IMG/VR virus record: IMGVR_UViG_3300045971_000124
Location: 1 to 38,102 of that record
Strand: one strand, 5' to 3'
DNA length: 38,102 bases
Origin: a virus
The notes under the pieces are model-generated. The model saw only the letters and a list, made by a program, of their open reading frames with translations. It had not been told where the DNA came from and did no database searches. Every line of letters begins with the position of its first letter. Position 1 is the stretch's first letter. The position numbers were made by a program, and so were the translations under genes. Positions 1 to 6,410 of the stretch are shown piece by piece.

Positions 1-577
1 TTGCTAAGGATAGTTTTGCTTTATGTTCAGCAGATAGAGTTTTTCCTTTTTTGTAGGAATGATTTCTACCTTTATGTTCAGCAGATAGAGTTTTTCCTTT
101 TTTGTAGGAATGATTTCTACCTTTATGAGATACTGACATTTTTATTTTAGTTTCTACAGAAAATATTTTGCCTTTGTTAGCAGCAGACTTTTTTGCTATA
201 ACTTCTGGTCTATTCTGTGCCTTTATATTTGCTTCTGATATTTTCGCCTTATGCTCCGCAGAAGGAGTTATTCCTTTTCTCGATGGTGGTGAATCACCAC
301 CAGCAGTTATGTTAAATAACGTTCCTTCGCCTGTCTTTTCTCTACCATATTGTTCAATCCAAACTTCTTCCATAAAGTGTGCGTGTTTCTCATCTACTTC
401 GTTATGAATAATTGGTTGCGGGTTATATCCTTCACTTATTCGTTTTCGAAGTAAGTTACCTATCCTTGTATTTTCTTTTAGGTGCTTCCAAGCTCGTTTA
501 TTACAACCTTTACCTACATATATAGGCAGATTTGTTTTTGGGTCTTTCCAAAGATATGTGTAATATTGATTTGTCAT
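1..577 (-). CDS. GIY-YIG homing endonuclease with NUMOD3 repeats, N-terminal part (continues at the right end of the contig)
   Basis: The gene starts at the ATG at 577-575 and runs off the left end; it continues in frame at 38102 down to 37744, because the contig is circular. The N-terminus carries the two nuclease motifs (YTYLW at residues 6-10, IYVGKG at 19-24), then the conserved Arg (R28 in KRAWKH) and the metal-binding Glu in EEVWIEQYG. From about residue 100 follow NUMOD3-type DNA-binding repeats (SAEHKAKIS, SVETKIKMSVSHKG, SAEHKG). Two exact 51-bp (17-residue) tandem copies lie at about 23-124. The closed gene would encode 248 residues with two copies or 265 with three. Freestanding enzymes of this family cut a specific site in DNA lacking the gene and spread by repair. 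The upstream leader resembles that of the endonuclease at 16151-16537. Confidence 0.9.
   Translation of the reverse strand, partial: MTNQYYTYLWKDPKTNLPIYVGKGCNKRAWKHLKENTRIGNLLRKRISEGYNPQPIIHNEVDEKHAHFMEEVWIEQYGREKTGEGTLFNITAGGDSPPSRKGITPSAEHKAKISEANIKAQNRPEVIAKKSAANKGKIFSVETKIKMSVSHKGRNHSYKKGKTLSAEHKGRNHSYKKGKTLSAEHKAKLSLA
23..124. repeat. 51-bp tandem repeat (2 copies) inside the endonuclease gene
   Basis: Two exact 51-bp units begin at 23 and 74. They encode a 17-residue NUMOD3-like unit (GRNHSYKKGKTLSAEHK) on the minus strand. The right end of the contig (37936-38088) carries three copies of the same unit, so the copy number is ambiguous or variable. Confidence 0.95.
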
Positions 578-672
578 AATGTTGCCTCATTTGTGCCGCT
601 TATTAGTAGGGCAGCAAGTGGGCATCACTTGTTTTTGGACTCGATTTCCTATCCCTATAAGTATTTATGCAT
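578..672 (-). promoter_or_regulatory. Endonuclease leader: ATAAATA element, conserved 9-mer and two hairpins
   Basis: Read on the minus strand, this leader holds ATAAATA (668-662), then TAGGGATAG (657-649), a hairpin with arms 649-647/639-637, a hairpin CAAGTG/CACTTG (631-626/620-615), and the start codon at 577. The same elements occur in the same order and with the same spacings before the endonuclease gene at 16537. Compensatory differences in the stems suggest a conserved RNA structure. The function is inferred: a promoter plus translational control of a toxic nuclease. Confidence 0.6.
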
Positions 673-686
673 CGACAAACAGGCGC

Positions 687-715
687 AAAAAAAGCGACCT
701 AAGTCGCTTTTTGTA
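687..715. terminator. Bidirectional Rho-independent terminator
   Basis: Ten-base arms at 689-698 and 703-712 (AAAAAGCGAC / GTCGCTTTTT) with loop CTAA, flanked by an A run on one side and a T run on the other. It lies just below the stop of the leftward gene 729-1151. On the minus strand the stem GCGAC/GTCGC ends in a T7 run. Confidence 0.85.
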
Positions 716-728
716 GAGGGTTTTTTGT

Positions 729-1151
729 TTACTCTTTAACAAGAAAATCCTCATATTTGGCTCCATTTTCCACTAAATCAGCAAGCCATCCTTCAACTCT
801 TCCCTTGCCAACTTTTGATTTGGTGTAAATGTGACCAGTTGCAGGGTCTTTAAAAGACCTACCCCATAGTTCTCGCGGAAAATTGCTCTTAGTGCCTTTG
901 CTTGCACCTCCACCACTACGTGCAGCACGAGAACCTAACGCCTCAATTCCCTCTGCTTTTGTAAAGCCTTTTGTCTCTAATGACTCAACAAAGAGGGAAC
1001 AGATTTCTTTCAGTTCTTCCTTGCACAGTAAACCCCAATCACCACTTTGGTGTTTAGCAAGTAGTTCAAGTGGTTGCAGTTCATTTTCGCTAAAAAACGC
1101 TAAGGCGTTTCTTGTAATGACTGTTTGACCAAGTTTGAAAAGTGCTGACAT
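729..1151 (-). CDS. Small DNA-binding protein with H-NS-like C-terminal domain (putative)
   Basis: 140 residues, starting at ATG 1151 after CGGAG at 7-nt spacing. The first ~45 residues (KLGQTVITRNAL...LELLAKHQSGDWGLL) resemble a small family common on proteobacterial plasmids, recognised by the L(A/L)..HxSGDWG signature; its function is unknown. The C-terminal ~45 residues (FKDPATGHIYTKSKVGKGRVEGWL...GAKYEDFLVKE) look like the DNA-binding domain of H-NS, with a GKGR loop where H-NS has GQGR and an ending like the H-NS DDFL. The gene has its own terminator downstream and palindromes upstream, so it is likely an independently regulated nucleoid-type or regulatory protein. The domain assignment rests on motif resemblance only. 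Confidence 0.7.
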   Translation of the reverse strand: MSALFKLGQTVITRNALAFFSENELQPLELLAKHQSGDWGLLCKEELKEICSLFVESLETKGFTKAEGIEALGSRAARSGGGASKGTKSNFPRELWGRSFKDPATGHIYTKSKVGKGRVEGWLADLVENGAKYEDFLVKE

Positions 1152-1176
1152 AAAGTGCTCCGTTGGTTAGTGAAAT

Positions 1177-1202
1177 TAACAAACGGACTAGTCCGTTTGT
1201 TA
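1177..1202. repeat. Perfect 26-bp palindrome (operator-like)
   Basis: A perfect palindrome centred on ACTAGT with core GGACTAGTCC. It shares the GGACT...AGTCC core with the next palindrome at 1207-1240. Position: 26-51 nt upstream of the H-NS-like gene start. It could be an operator bound by a dimer or a leader hairpin. Confidence 0.9.
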
Positions 1203-1206
1203 CACA

Positions 1207-1240
1207 GTAAACAGATAGGACTAGAGTCCTATCTGTTTAC
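1207..1240. repeat. Perfect 34-bp inverted repeat (operator-like)
   Basis: Sixteen-base arms (GTAAACAGATAGGACT and its complement) separated by AG. It shares the GGACT/AGTCC core with 1177-1202. Confidence 0.9.
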
Positions 1241-1247
1241 AAGCACT

Positions 1248-1277
1248 TATTTTGCTATCACTTTGATAGCAAGTCAA
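1248..1277 (-). promoter_or_regulatory. Candidate sigma70-type promoter for the H-NS-like gene
   Basis: On the minus strand, TTGACT (1277-1272) and AAAATA (1253-1248) are separated by 18 nt. The spacer contains most of a palindrome (arms TTGCTATCA/TGATAGCAA, 1252-1260 and 1264-1272). A start near 1241 would place the 34-bp palindrome at the very beginning of the transcript. Moderate match to consensus only. Confidence 0.4.
1252..1272. repeat. Perfect inverted repeat, 9-bp arms, 3-nt loop
   Basis: Arms TTGCTATCA and TGATAGCAA with loop CTT. It lies within the spacer of the candidate promoter for the H-NS-like gene, a typical place for a repressor site. Confidence 0.85.
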
Positions 1278-2555
1278 GCATTAAAAGAATTTCAGCATGA
1301 TTTATGAGCAAATATGGCTTTCTCAGTATGTAGAAGGCAGGTTTCACTATAAGTTATGCTGAAAATAACTCATTCTCTTGACATGTTCTATAGACGCGGA
1401 ATTGCAAGAACATACTAATGTACTATCTGCTCTGTAAATGTGAAATTAGGGTCAAAAAAGTGGCACGACAGGCATGAAGAATGCAGGTTTTTCCACCTGT
1501 TTTTCAATGGGTACCTTTGCAAATACAGTGAATTACCTTAGTGGTTTTCACAACATCGAAAAAAAATTTAAATGGCTTGACAGATGAAACGGTAGGGTAC
1601 CCTTTTGATTAGCCCCAGTTTTTAAATTGTGAACTAAACCTATTACCTGAGTTGACCTTTTGATACCCAGGTTTGAAAACTGTCAAGACATTTTTGACTA
1701 CCGCCAAGCAGATCACCAACCTAAACGCGGTATACCCCAGCCTGTCAATCGATATATCAGATATATTTCGCCTCCAACCTATTGACAGATTTGAATCACT
1801 GTGGCCTTATGATGACCTACCACACCACCTGTATCAATGTGTGGCATATCTTGTAGCACTGTGTGGTGAATGGTGATGCACGGTCACCAATGGTGACGTG
1901 TGCGTAACCTATTGATATCATTGAGCAATATCAAACGCTTATCTGACCATCACTGACCGTCTGCCCCATAGTTTGTATATGTAGTTATGGGTCGTAACTT
2001 AGTTACATCATAGGCTATGGTATTAATAGCATAGAATAAGTTAGTAACTAAGTTACGATGTCAAGCCATACCAGACTGAATAGGCCTGTCTCTATGATGT
2101 CAAGAACTGTTACATATTTCACTGTACCTATCGGCATATAGATTAGGTTGTTATTCAACCATACGCCGTATCGTATATCAACCATTTGGTAGAACAGCCT
2201 ATCGCACACGCTAACTATTTTTGGTATCGGCAAGTCCATACCGATATCCCTAATGGGTCAGAGGCGGCTATTGATACCATAGCATTGATCTACCTAGATA
2301 ACCTAATCTATTAATCACAATGTCGATGGTTGTTACGAACACTTACAATTGAACTAGATATCGATTTCTTCTGATTATTCAAAATAAGTCAAATAGAGTC
2401 AGACTGAAAAGACCTGATATAGACTTGACAGGTCAGCATGAAGGGGATGATTATTCGAAGGTTACTAAAATAGTGCATGAATGGTTGAGAAGGTTTTGAG
2501 ATGCACTAAAAAAGTGCAGGGGCGCTAGTCAAGTGCAGTCGCCCTCATCGTCATC
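1273..2555. other. Non-coding region dense in inverted repeats
   Basis: No convincing gene is seen in about 1.3 kb; the few short open frames lack ribosome sites and family signatures. Inverted repeats seen: TTTCAGCAT/ATGCTGAAA (1290-1298/1356-1364), CAGGT/ACCTG followed by T5 (1484-1499), CTGTCAAT/ATTGACAG (1742-1749/1781-1788), GTCACC/GGTGAC (1883-1888/1892-1897), TTGATAT/ATATCAA (1912-1918/1928-1934) and a 15-bp pair (1992-2006/2044-2058). The 9-mer CCTTTTGAT repeats at 1601 and 1656. AGTGCA-type elements recur at about 2470-2540. The role is unknown; origin, partition-like site or regulatory hub are possibilities. Confidence 0.7.
1992..2058. repeat. 15-bp inverted repeat with inner stem
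   Basis: Arms TCGTAACTTAGTTAC (1992-2006) and its complement (2044-2058). The 37-nt interval contains an inner GCTAT/ATAGC stem. The arms are themselves near-palindromic (GTAAC...GTTAC), so each could also bind a dimeric protein on its own. Confidence 0.85.
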
Positions 2556-2936
2556 TTAGTCCCCATACACCGTCCCATTGTCTCCCCTACTGCGTGGAGC
2601 CTCCACTCCAATAGGAGCCAAGTTCTTACCCGTCCTATTGCTTGGATCAAAAGAATAGCGTTGCATCTCAAAACCCTCGCTCTCAAACTTCCTTTTCCAA
2701 CGCCATACCGTTTCCCTTGCACAACCAATCTTACGTGCAGTTTTCGATGAACTCCAACCGCACTCTATTAGCGTAGCAAGCACAAGCTTCTGCCAATCGC
2801 TTTTGTATGTAGGCAGCTCTATCTTCTTAACTGCTGTATCAAAACTAACTTTGGTAATGTCTTTTGTCATAATCTTATTTACTTGTATCGTTTGACCTGC
2901 TGTATCAAAACTAACTTTGGTAATGTCTTTTGTCAT
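2556..2936 (-). CDS. Helix-turn-helix protein with duplicated N-terminus
   Basis: 126 residues from ATG 2936, or 104 from ATG 2870. Residues ~46-90 form a helix-turn-helix of the transposase/terminase/regulator type (WQKLVLATLIECGWSSSKTARKIGC, then ARETVWRWKRKF as recognition helix). The first 22 residues (MTKDITKVSFDTA...) are encoded by an exact 66-bp tandem duplication that also copies the start codon and upstream bases, so both starts have the same context and neither has a strong Shine-Dalgarno site. The gene sits between the palindrome field and the iteron/poly-T region, so it is a candidate initiator or regulator of either. The function is not otherwise recognisable. Confidence 0.7.
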   Translation of the reverse strand: MTKDITKVSFDTAGQTIQVNKIMTKDITKVSFDTAVKKIELPTYKSDWQKLVLATLIECGWSSSKTARKIGCARETVWRWKRKFESEGFEMQRYSFDPSNRTGKNLAPIGVEAPRSRGDNGTVYGD

Positions 2937-2965
2937 AATCTTATTTACTTGTATCGTTTGACCTG
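2834..2965. repeat. 66-bp tandem direct duplication
   Basis: Two copies, 2834-2899 and 2900-2965, appear identical at all positions compared. The period is 22 codons, so the reading frame of the HTH gene is kept. The duplicated unit contains the ATG and ~30 nt upstream of it. Confidence 0.9.
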
Positions 2966-2966
2966 T

Positions 2967-3250
2967 TTACCCCTTACACGCGAAACCCCATGAAAACTTT
3001 TAGTAGGGGTACTATACAAATTATTTTTTTTTTTTTTTTTTATTTTTAGAAAATACGTTTTTTTTAATATTTTTTTTTTTTTTTTTTTTTATTTGGACTT
3101 CTACATATACATAGTATAGATTTAAGTGTAAGCTGTAAGCAGTAGTATAAAAGCACTAATAATCGCGTTCCTAGCTACCTAGAATGCCACTTCAACTGCT
3201 TACACACACTGCTTACATGAGCTTACATGACTCATAAAAACATACTGAAT
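2967..3250. other. Candidate replication origin: poly-T tracts plus iterons
   Basis: The region has T runs of 18 (3024-3041), 8 (3058-3065) and 21 (3070-3090) within otherwise A/T sequence, then five copies of GCTTACA: two inverted (3127-3133, 3134-3140) and three direct (3198-3204, 3211-3217, 3221-3227). The last two belong to a tandem GCTTACATGA. An AT-rich unwinding zone next to iterons, beside a primase-helicase gene, is the usual build of initiator-dependent origins such as that of P4. No gene is seen. Homopolymer lengths may be inexact from sequencing. Confidence 0.55.
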
Positions 3251-5119
3251 TTAAGCTTTCCAAGTCCAAATCCAACGTCCAGTGCTGTCAAATACGCCAT
3301 AACTGCTTTCGTCCTCTACTAACTGCCCTAATGTGGCTGCTCTATTGCCTGGAAATTCTGTGGAATTTTCGTTAAACATGGCATTCTTACGCCATGTCGT
3401 GCGTTGGTAGGTGGCAGAAATGCCCGTTTTTATAGTGGAATTACGCTGTTTTACCACTGAATATCCCCTGTCTCTAATGAGCCTTTCTATCTCTTCTGTC
3501 ATAGTTTCACGTGCAGGAGTAAACCCACCCTTGTTGTATTGCATCACCAACTCGCGTAAAAGCTCAGTTCTGATGTATTCAAAGTTAGGATCTTCAAAAA
3601 CCGTTTCAACAATACTTGTCCAACTTGCACGTTGTTTATCAATCAACTTATGATATGCCTCATTCCTAATAGGACGCAGATGCTTAATGTCACCGTAATC
3701 TGCAATTTTGGCGCTCAACCATTTACCCATTTGTATTGGGTCCATTAGGATGTACTGCCCAGCTGAGACAATCCAATTGTCTGCTTCTTCCCGCGTCATC
3801 TTGATGCCTTCCAAGCCCTGCATTGCAGCGATTAGCAAGTCGTAACCATCTCCTGGGGGACTAAAGATGCTGTAGCGTCTATCTTGGTTTTCCCCACTCA
3901 GTGTCACACTGCCTTGTGAGCCGTTACCCACGCTAAACAACATCATCGTATTGTCTGCTTCATAAGGGATTTCAAACTTCTGCTCAACCATCAATTTAGG
4001 TGCATTAAGAATTGATTTCAGCTTGTCTACATTAACTTTATCGCGTTTTACTTCACTTACATGCACTATTGCCTTGCCCGCGATAACTGCGTTAAATTTG
4101 CCCAATAAGTGCTCAATAGAGCCGTTATATAGCACGTTTCCACCAAATAAGTGGCGCAAAAACACGTTTGCAAACAAGTCTTTTAGTGTGGCACCCTTAT
4201 CGTTAATAAAGATACCAGGAAGAAAGGTGTTTTCAGGATGCTGCCATTTAGCAAGTAATAACTTCTCTAAATGCTCTTTAGTATCCTTGCAAGTACCGCC
4301 GCTTAGTGATGTAAAAATCACATCAAAAAACCAGTGATAGTCTTTGCTGCCATCTACGGATGGTTTAGCAAACTCTTTGTTCATAATGTTTAACTCACCG
4401 TTATGAACACCTGCTGGCGCTCTATATGATTGAATTACATTATTAAATGAACGGCCTTGATCCATAAGCAACTTACTAAACTCATCTAATGCACTGTAGT
4501 TAGATTCACCCTTGCGGCCTGGGATGAACAGGGATAATTGAAAATGCTTTGCTTTGACAACTTCTTTTCCAATACTGTCCCAAATGCGATTACCAAACTC
4601 ATCAACCTCGTCCCGCTGGAAATACCACATCAACTTATTACCCTTCTTGATTTGGTGGTAATTGTGTTTGTTAATAATCTCTTGCAGAGTTAATTTGGAG
4701 GTAGCAACTTGATCATTAATTGCATTCCTACGCTCTTGCTCTTCTGCCTCAGTCTCAATCTCGCGTATACGCTGTATCTCTTCCTTTGCAATACGCTCTG
4801 CATCCTTTTCCTGCTCCTTAGCAATGCGATCTTGCACTTTGGCTAACCTTGCTTGCTCCTTCTCTTTAGCCTGCTGCAAACGCTCTTCATCCTTTGCCTG
4901 CTTTACTTTAAGCAGCTCAAGTCTCTCTTGCTCCTTTGCTTGCTTAACCTTTAACACCTCTATGTGCTCAAGTATTTTGATGTAGTTAACATCAAGGGCA
5001 TAACCCTCAATATGTTTAACATACAACTTAGCCAGCTTGTTCATATAAGTCAAACTACTCTTCTCTTTAGGAAGCAGCAACTTCCACTCTTTAATTTTTA
5101 CCGTAGATTCTGTGTTCAT
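3251..5119 (-). CDS. Replicative helicase of DUF5906 type with N-terminal coiled coil
   Basis: 622 residues. Residues ~50-135 are a charged coiled coil (repeats of LLKVKQAKDEERL and AKEQEKDAERIAKEE). Residues ~160-420 match the superfamily-3-like ATPase found in DUF5906 and NrS-1-type phage replication proteins. The P-loop region is at 301-315 (PGIFINDKGATLKDLF, followed by FLRHLFGG), a Walker-B-like strand at 350-357 (AIVHVSEV), a sensor-like N390 segment and the arginines R414/R415. The P-loop lacks the usual GxGxGK(S/T); only a lysine in TLKD remains. The start overlaps the upstream gene's stop by 4 nt, so translation is coupled. It is predicted to unwind DNA with the primase two genes upstream. 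The iteron region lies directly downstream. Confidence 0.8.
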   Translation of the reverse strand: MNTESTVKIKEWKLLLPKEKSSLTYMNKLAKLYVKHIEGYALDVNYIKILEHIEVLKVKQAKEQERLELLKVKQAKDEERLQQAKEKEQARLAKVQDRIAKEQEKDAERIAKEEIQRIREIETEAEEQERRNAINDQVATSKLTLQEIINKHNYHQIKKGNKLMWYFQRDEVDEFGNRIWDSIGKEVVKAKHFQLSLFIPGRKGESNYSALDEFSKLLMDQGRSFNNVIQSYRAPAGVHNGELNIMNKEFAKPSVDGSKDYHWFFDVIFTSLSGGTCKDTKEHLEKLLLAKWQHPENTFLPGIFINDKGATLKDLFANVFLRHLFGGNVLYNGSIEHLLGKFNAVIAGKAIVHVSEVKRDKVNVDKLKSILNAPKLMVEQKFEIPYEADNTMMLFSVGNGSQGSVTLSGENQDRRYSIFSPPGDGYDLLIAAMQGLEGIKMTREEADNWIVSAGQYILMDPIQMGKWLSAKIADYGDIKHLRPIRNEAYHKLIDKQRASWTSIVETVFEDPNFEYIRTELLRELVMQYNKGGFTPARETMTEEIERLIRDRGYSVVKQRNSTIKTGISATYQRTTWRKNAMFNENSTEFPGNRAATLGQLVEDESSYGVFDSTGRWIWTWKA

Positions 5120-5487
5120 AATAGTTCCAATGCTCCCAACCCTGTTATTAGTTCTGAATACTTTTCATCTGCCATAACATAACTTTGCCATTTGCCATCT
5201 ACCTTAGTAGTAAGCACACCAAACTCTTTGAACTCTGCTGTGGACTCATAAGGTATTTGTGCTTTAAGTTGGATGTAGTTTGTTGGAAGATATCTAGCGC
5301 ATGGATGTTCTTGTGGTTCGATTGCAGCAAACTCAAAACGCTTTGCTGCTGAATTCCATTTAACACCTAGCAACTTAGCCTGTTCCTTTTCAGGTGCTGG
5401 CACCCAAGCTTCGTGCTTTGGCATTGTTGCTGCATCTTTTGCATTCTTCAATCTACTTAGTGCTTCGTCTAATCGTGTATTACTCAT
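5116..5487 (-). CDS. DUF5710-domain protein in the replication operon
   Basis: 123 residues. Residues ~27-53 (EAWVPAPEKEQAKLLGVKWNSAAKRFEF) match the DUF5710 pattern of a short beta-rich module (VP..EK..AK.LGA.W....K.W), which is often attached to primases, relaxases and ArdC-like DNA proteins. The rest is unassigned. It overlaps its neighbours on both sides by 4 nt (ATGA), between primase and helicase, so it is probably an accessory DNA-binding subunit of the replication machinery. The role is inferred from context. Confidence 0.7.
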   Translation of the reverse strand: MSNTRLDEALSRLKNAKDAATMPKHEAWVPAPEKEQAKLLGVKWNSAAKRFEFAAIEPQEHPCARYLPTNYIQLKAQIPYESTAEFKEFGVLTTKVDGKWQSYVMADEKYSELITGLGALELL

Positions 5488-6410
5488 TTCCTACTCTCCT
5501 TTAGTTGTTTTAATACTTCCTCTAATTTACTCTCTTGCTTGTATGCTGGCTTTAAGCAATCATCGCCTAACTCGGATTTGATTGTATATATTACAGTGCC
5601 CATAGTGCAATGATTACCTGAACCCCGTGTTGAGTTCCATACTTTGGTTGCCTCTGCTAAGTCTTTCTCATTAGTTGCATACATAAAGTCTGCTAAACTA
5701 AATCCACCAGCACGTAACCCAAACCCAATACGCATCCATGCATCGCGAGTTGCAAAGGGTGAAATTGATCGTAGACAATCAATGATCTTCTTTCTATCTG
5801 CATCTGTTATGTCTTTGTACTCTTCGTTATACATAGACTCTTTTACAGATGGTGTTGATGTTTTACCTACCTCAATAAATGCACTCACAACTTCGTCATT
5901 GACTGTTCTATCAGTTTTGAATTTGTATTGAGCATTTGGAGTACCGTAAAACAGCCGTGTGGGGTCCAGACACTGCGTATCAGCAGCCGTATACCAGTTA
6001 AGTAGCCCTAGGTATAAGCTCACCATGTCGTTAGCGTCTGTAATGGGTCTCGCAAGTCTAAACATCATCCTAAATCGCGGATACGGATCGTTATCGTTGT
6101 GTGAAGGTGTTGTATAAAAGCCAGCGCCATACTCTTGGAACAGCTCGTCGTTGGCTAAATCTTCAAATGTCATTAGACGCTTTGATTTAGTAATATCGTT
6201 ATCAACATCAATCATAATTAACTCACGCGACTTAAATTGCGTAGCATCCCGCCTATCTGACAAAAGCTCAGAACACGTAGCATGACCATCAGTAGTAATT
6301 AAGGCAAACACATCATCCCAACTTGCGTCAATGTTCATCCAATTGCTACCTAACTTCCAACACTCTTGCTTTGGAAGTTTACCTATTGATTTGTGTATAG
6401 ACAGCTTCAT
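5484..6410 (-). CDS. Primase-polymerase (AEP/PrimPol type) with PriCT-2 domain
   Basis: 308 residues. IMIDVDND (65-72) is the likely catalytic acidic pair. TTPSHNDNDPYPRFRMMFRL (100-119) and DPTRLFYGTP (149-158) are characteristic of archaeo-eukaryotic primases in phages and plasmids. Residues ~198-280 (DADRKKIIDCLRSI...WMRIGFGLRAGG...) form a PriCT-2 domain. It would make primers and possibly extend DNA. It is followed, with 4-nt overlaps, by the DUF5710 protein and the helicase. In NrS-1 these activities sit in one polypeptide; here they are split. No other DNA polymerase is seen in the genome. Confidence 0.85.
   Translation of the reverse strand: MKLSIHKSIGKLPKQECWKLGSNWMNIDASWDDVFALITTDGHATCSELLSDRRDATQFKSRELIMIDVDNDITKSKRLMTFEDLANDELFQEYGAGFYTTPSHNDNDPYPRFRMMFRLARPITDANDMVSLYLGLLNWYTAADTQCLDPTRLFYGTPNAQYKFKTDRTVNDEVVSAFIEVGKTSTPSVKESMYNEEYKDITDADRKKIIDCLRSISPFATRDAWMRIGFGLRAGGFSLADFMYATNEKDLAEATKVWNSTRGSGNHCTMGTVIYTIKSELGDDCLKPAYKQESKLEEVLKQLKESRK

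Noticed and set aside
1673-1876. 67-residue rightward open frame from TTG
   Set aside because: It lies in the inverted-repeat field, needs a TTG start without a ribosome site, and shows no family features.
2048-2239. 63-residue leftward open frame
   Set aside because: It overlaps one arm of the 15-bp inverted repeat and has no ribosome site or recognisable composition.
2525-2728. 67-residue leftward frame overlapping the HTH gene
   Set aside because: It lies in another frame of the HTH gene's 3' half, with Arg/Leu-rich composition typical of a shadow.
3211-3230. Tandem GCTTACATGA considered as a CRISPR or attachment site
   Set aside because: Units are only 10 bp with no spacers, and no integrase is present; iteron use fits better.
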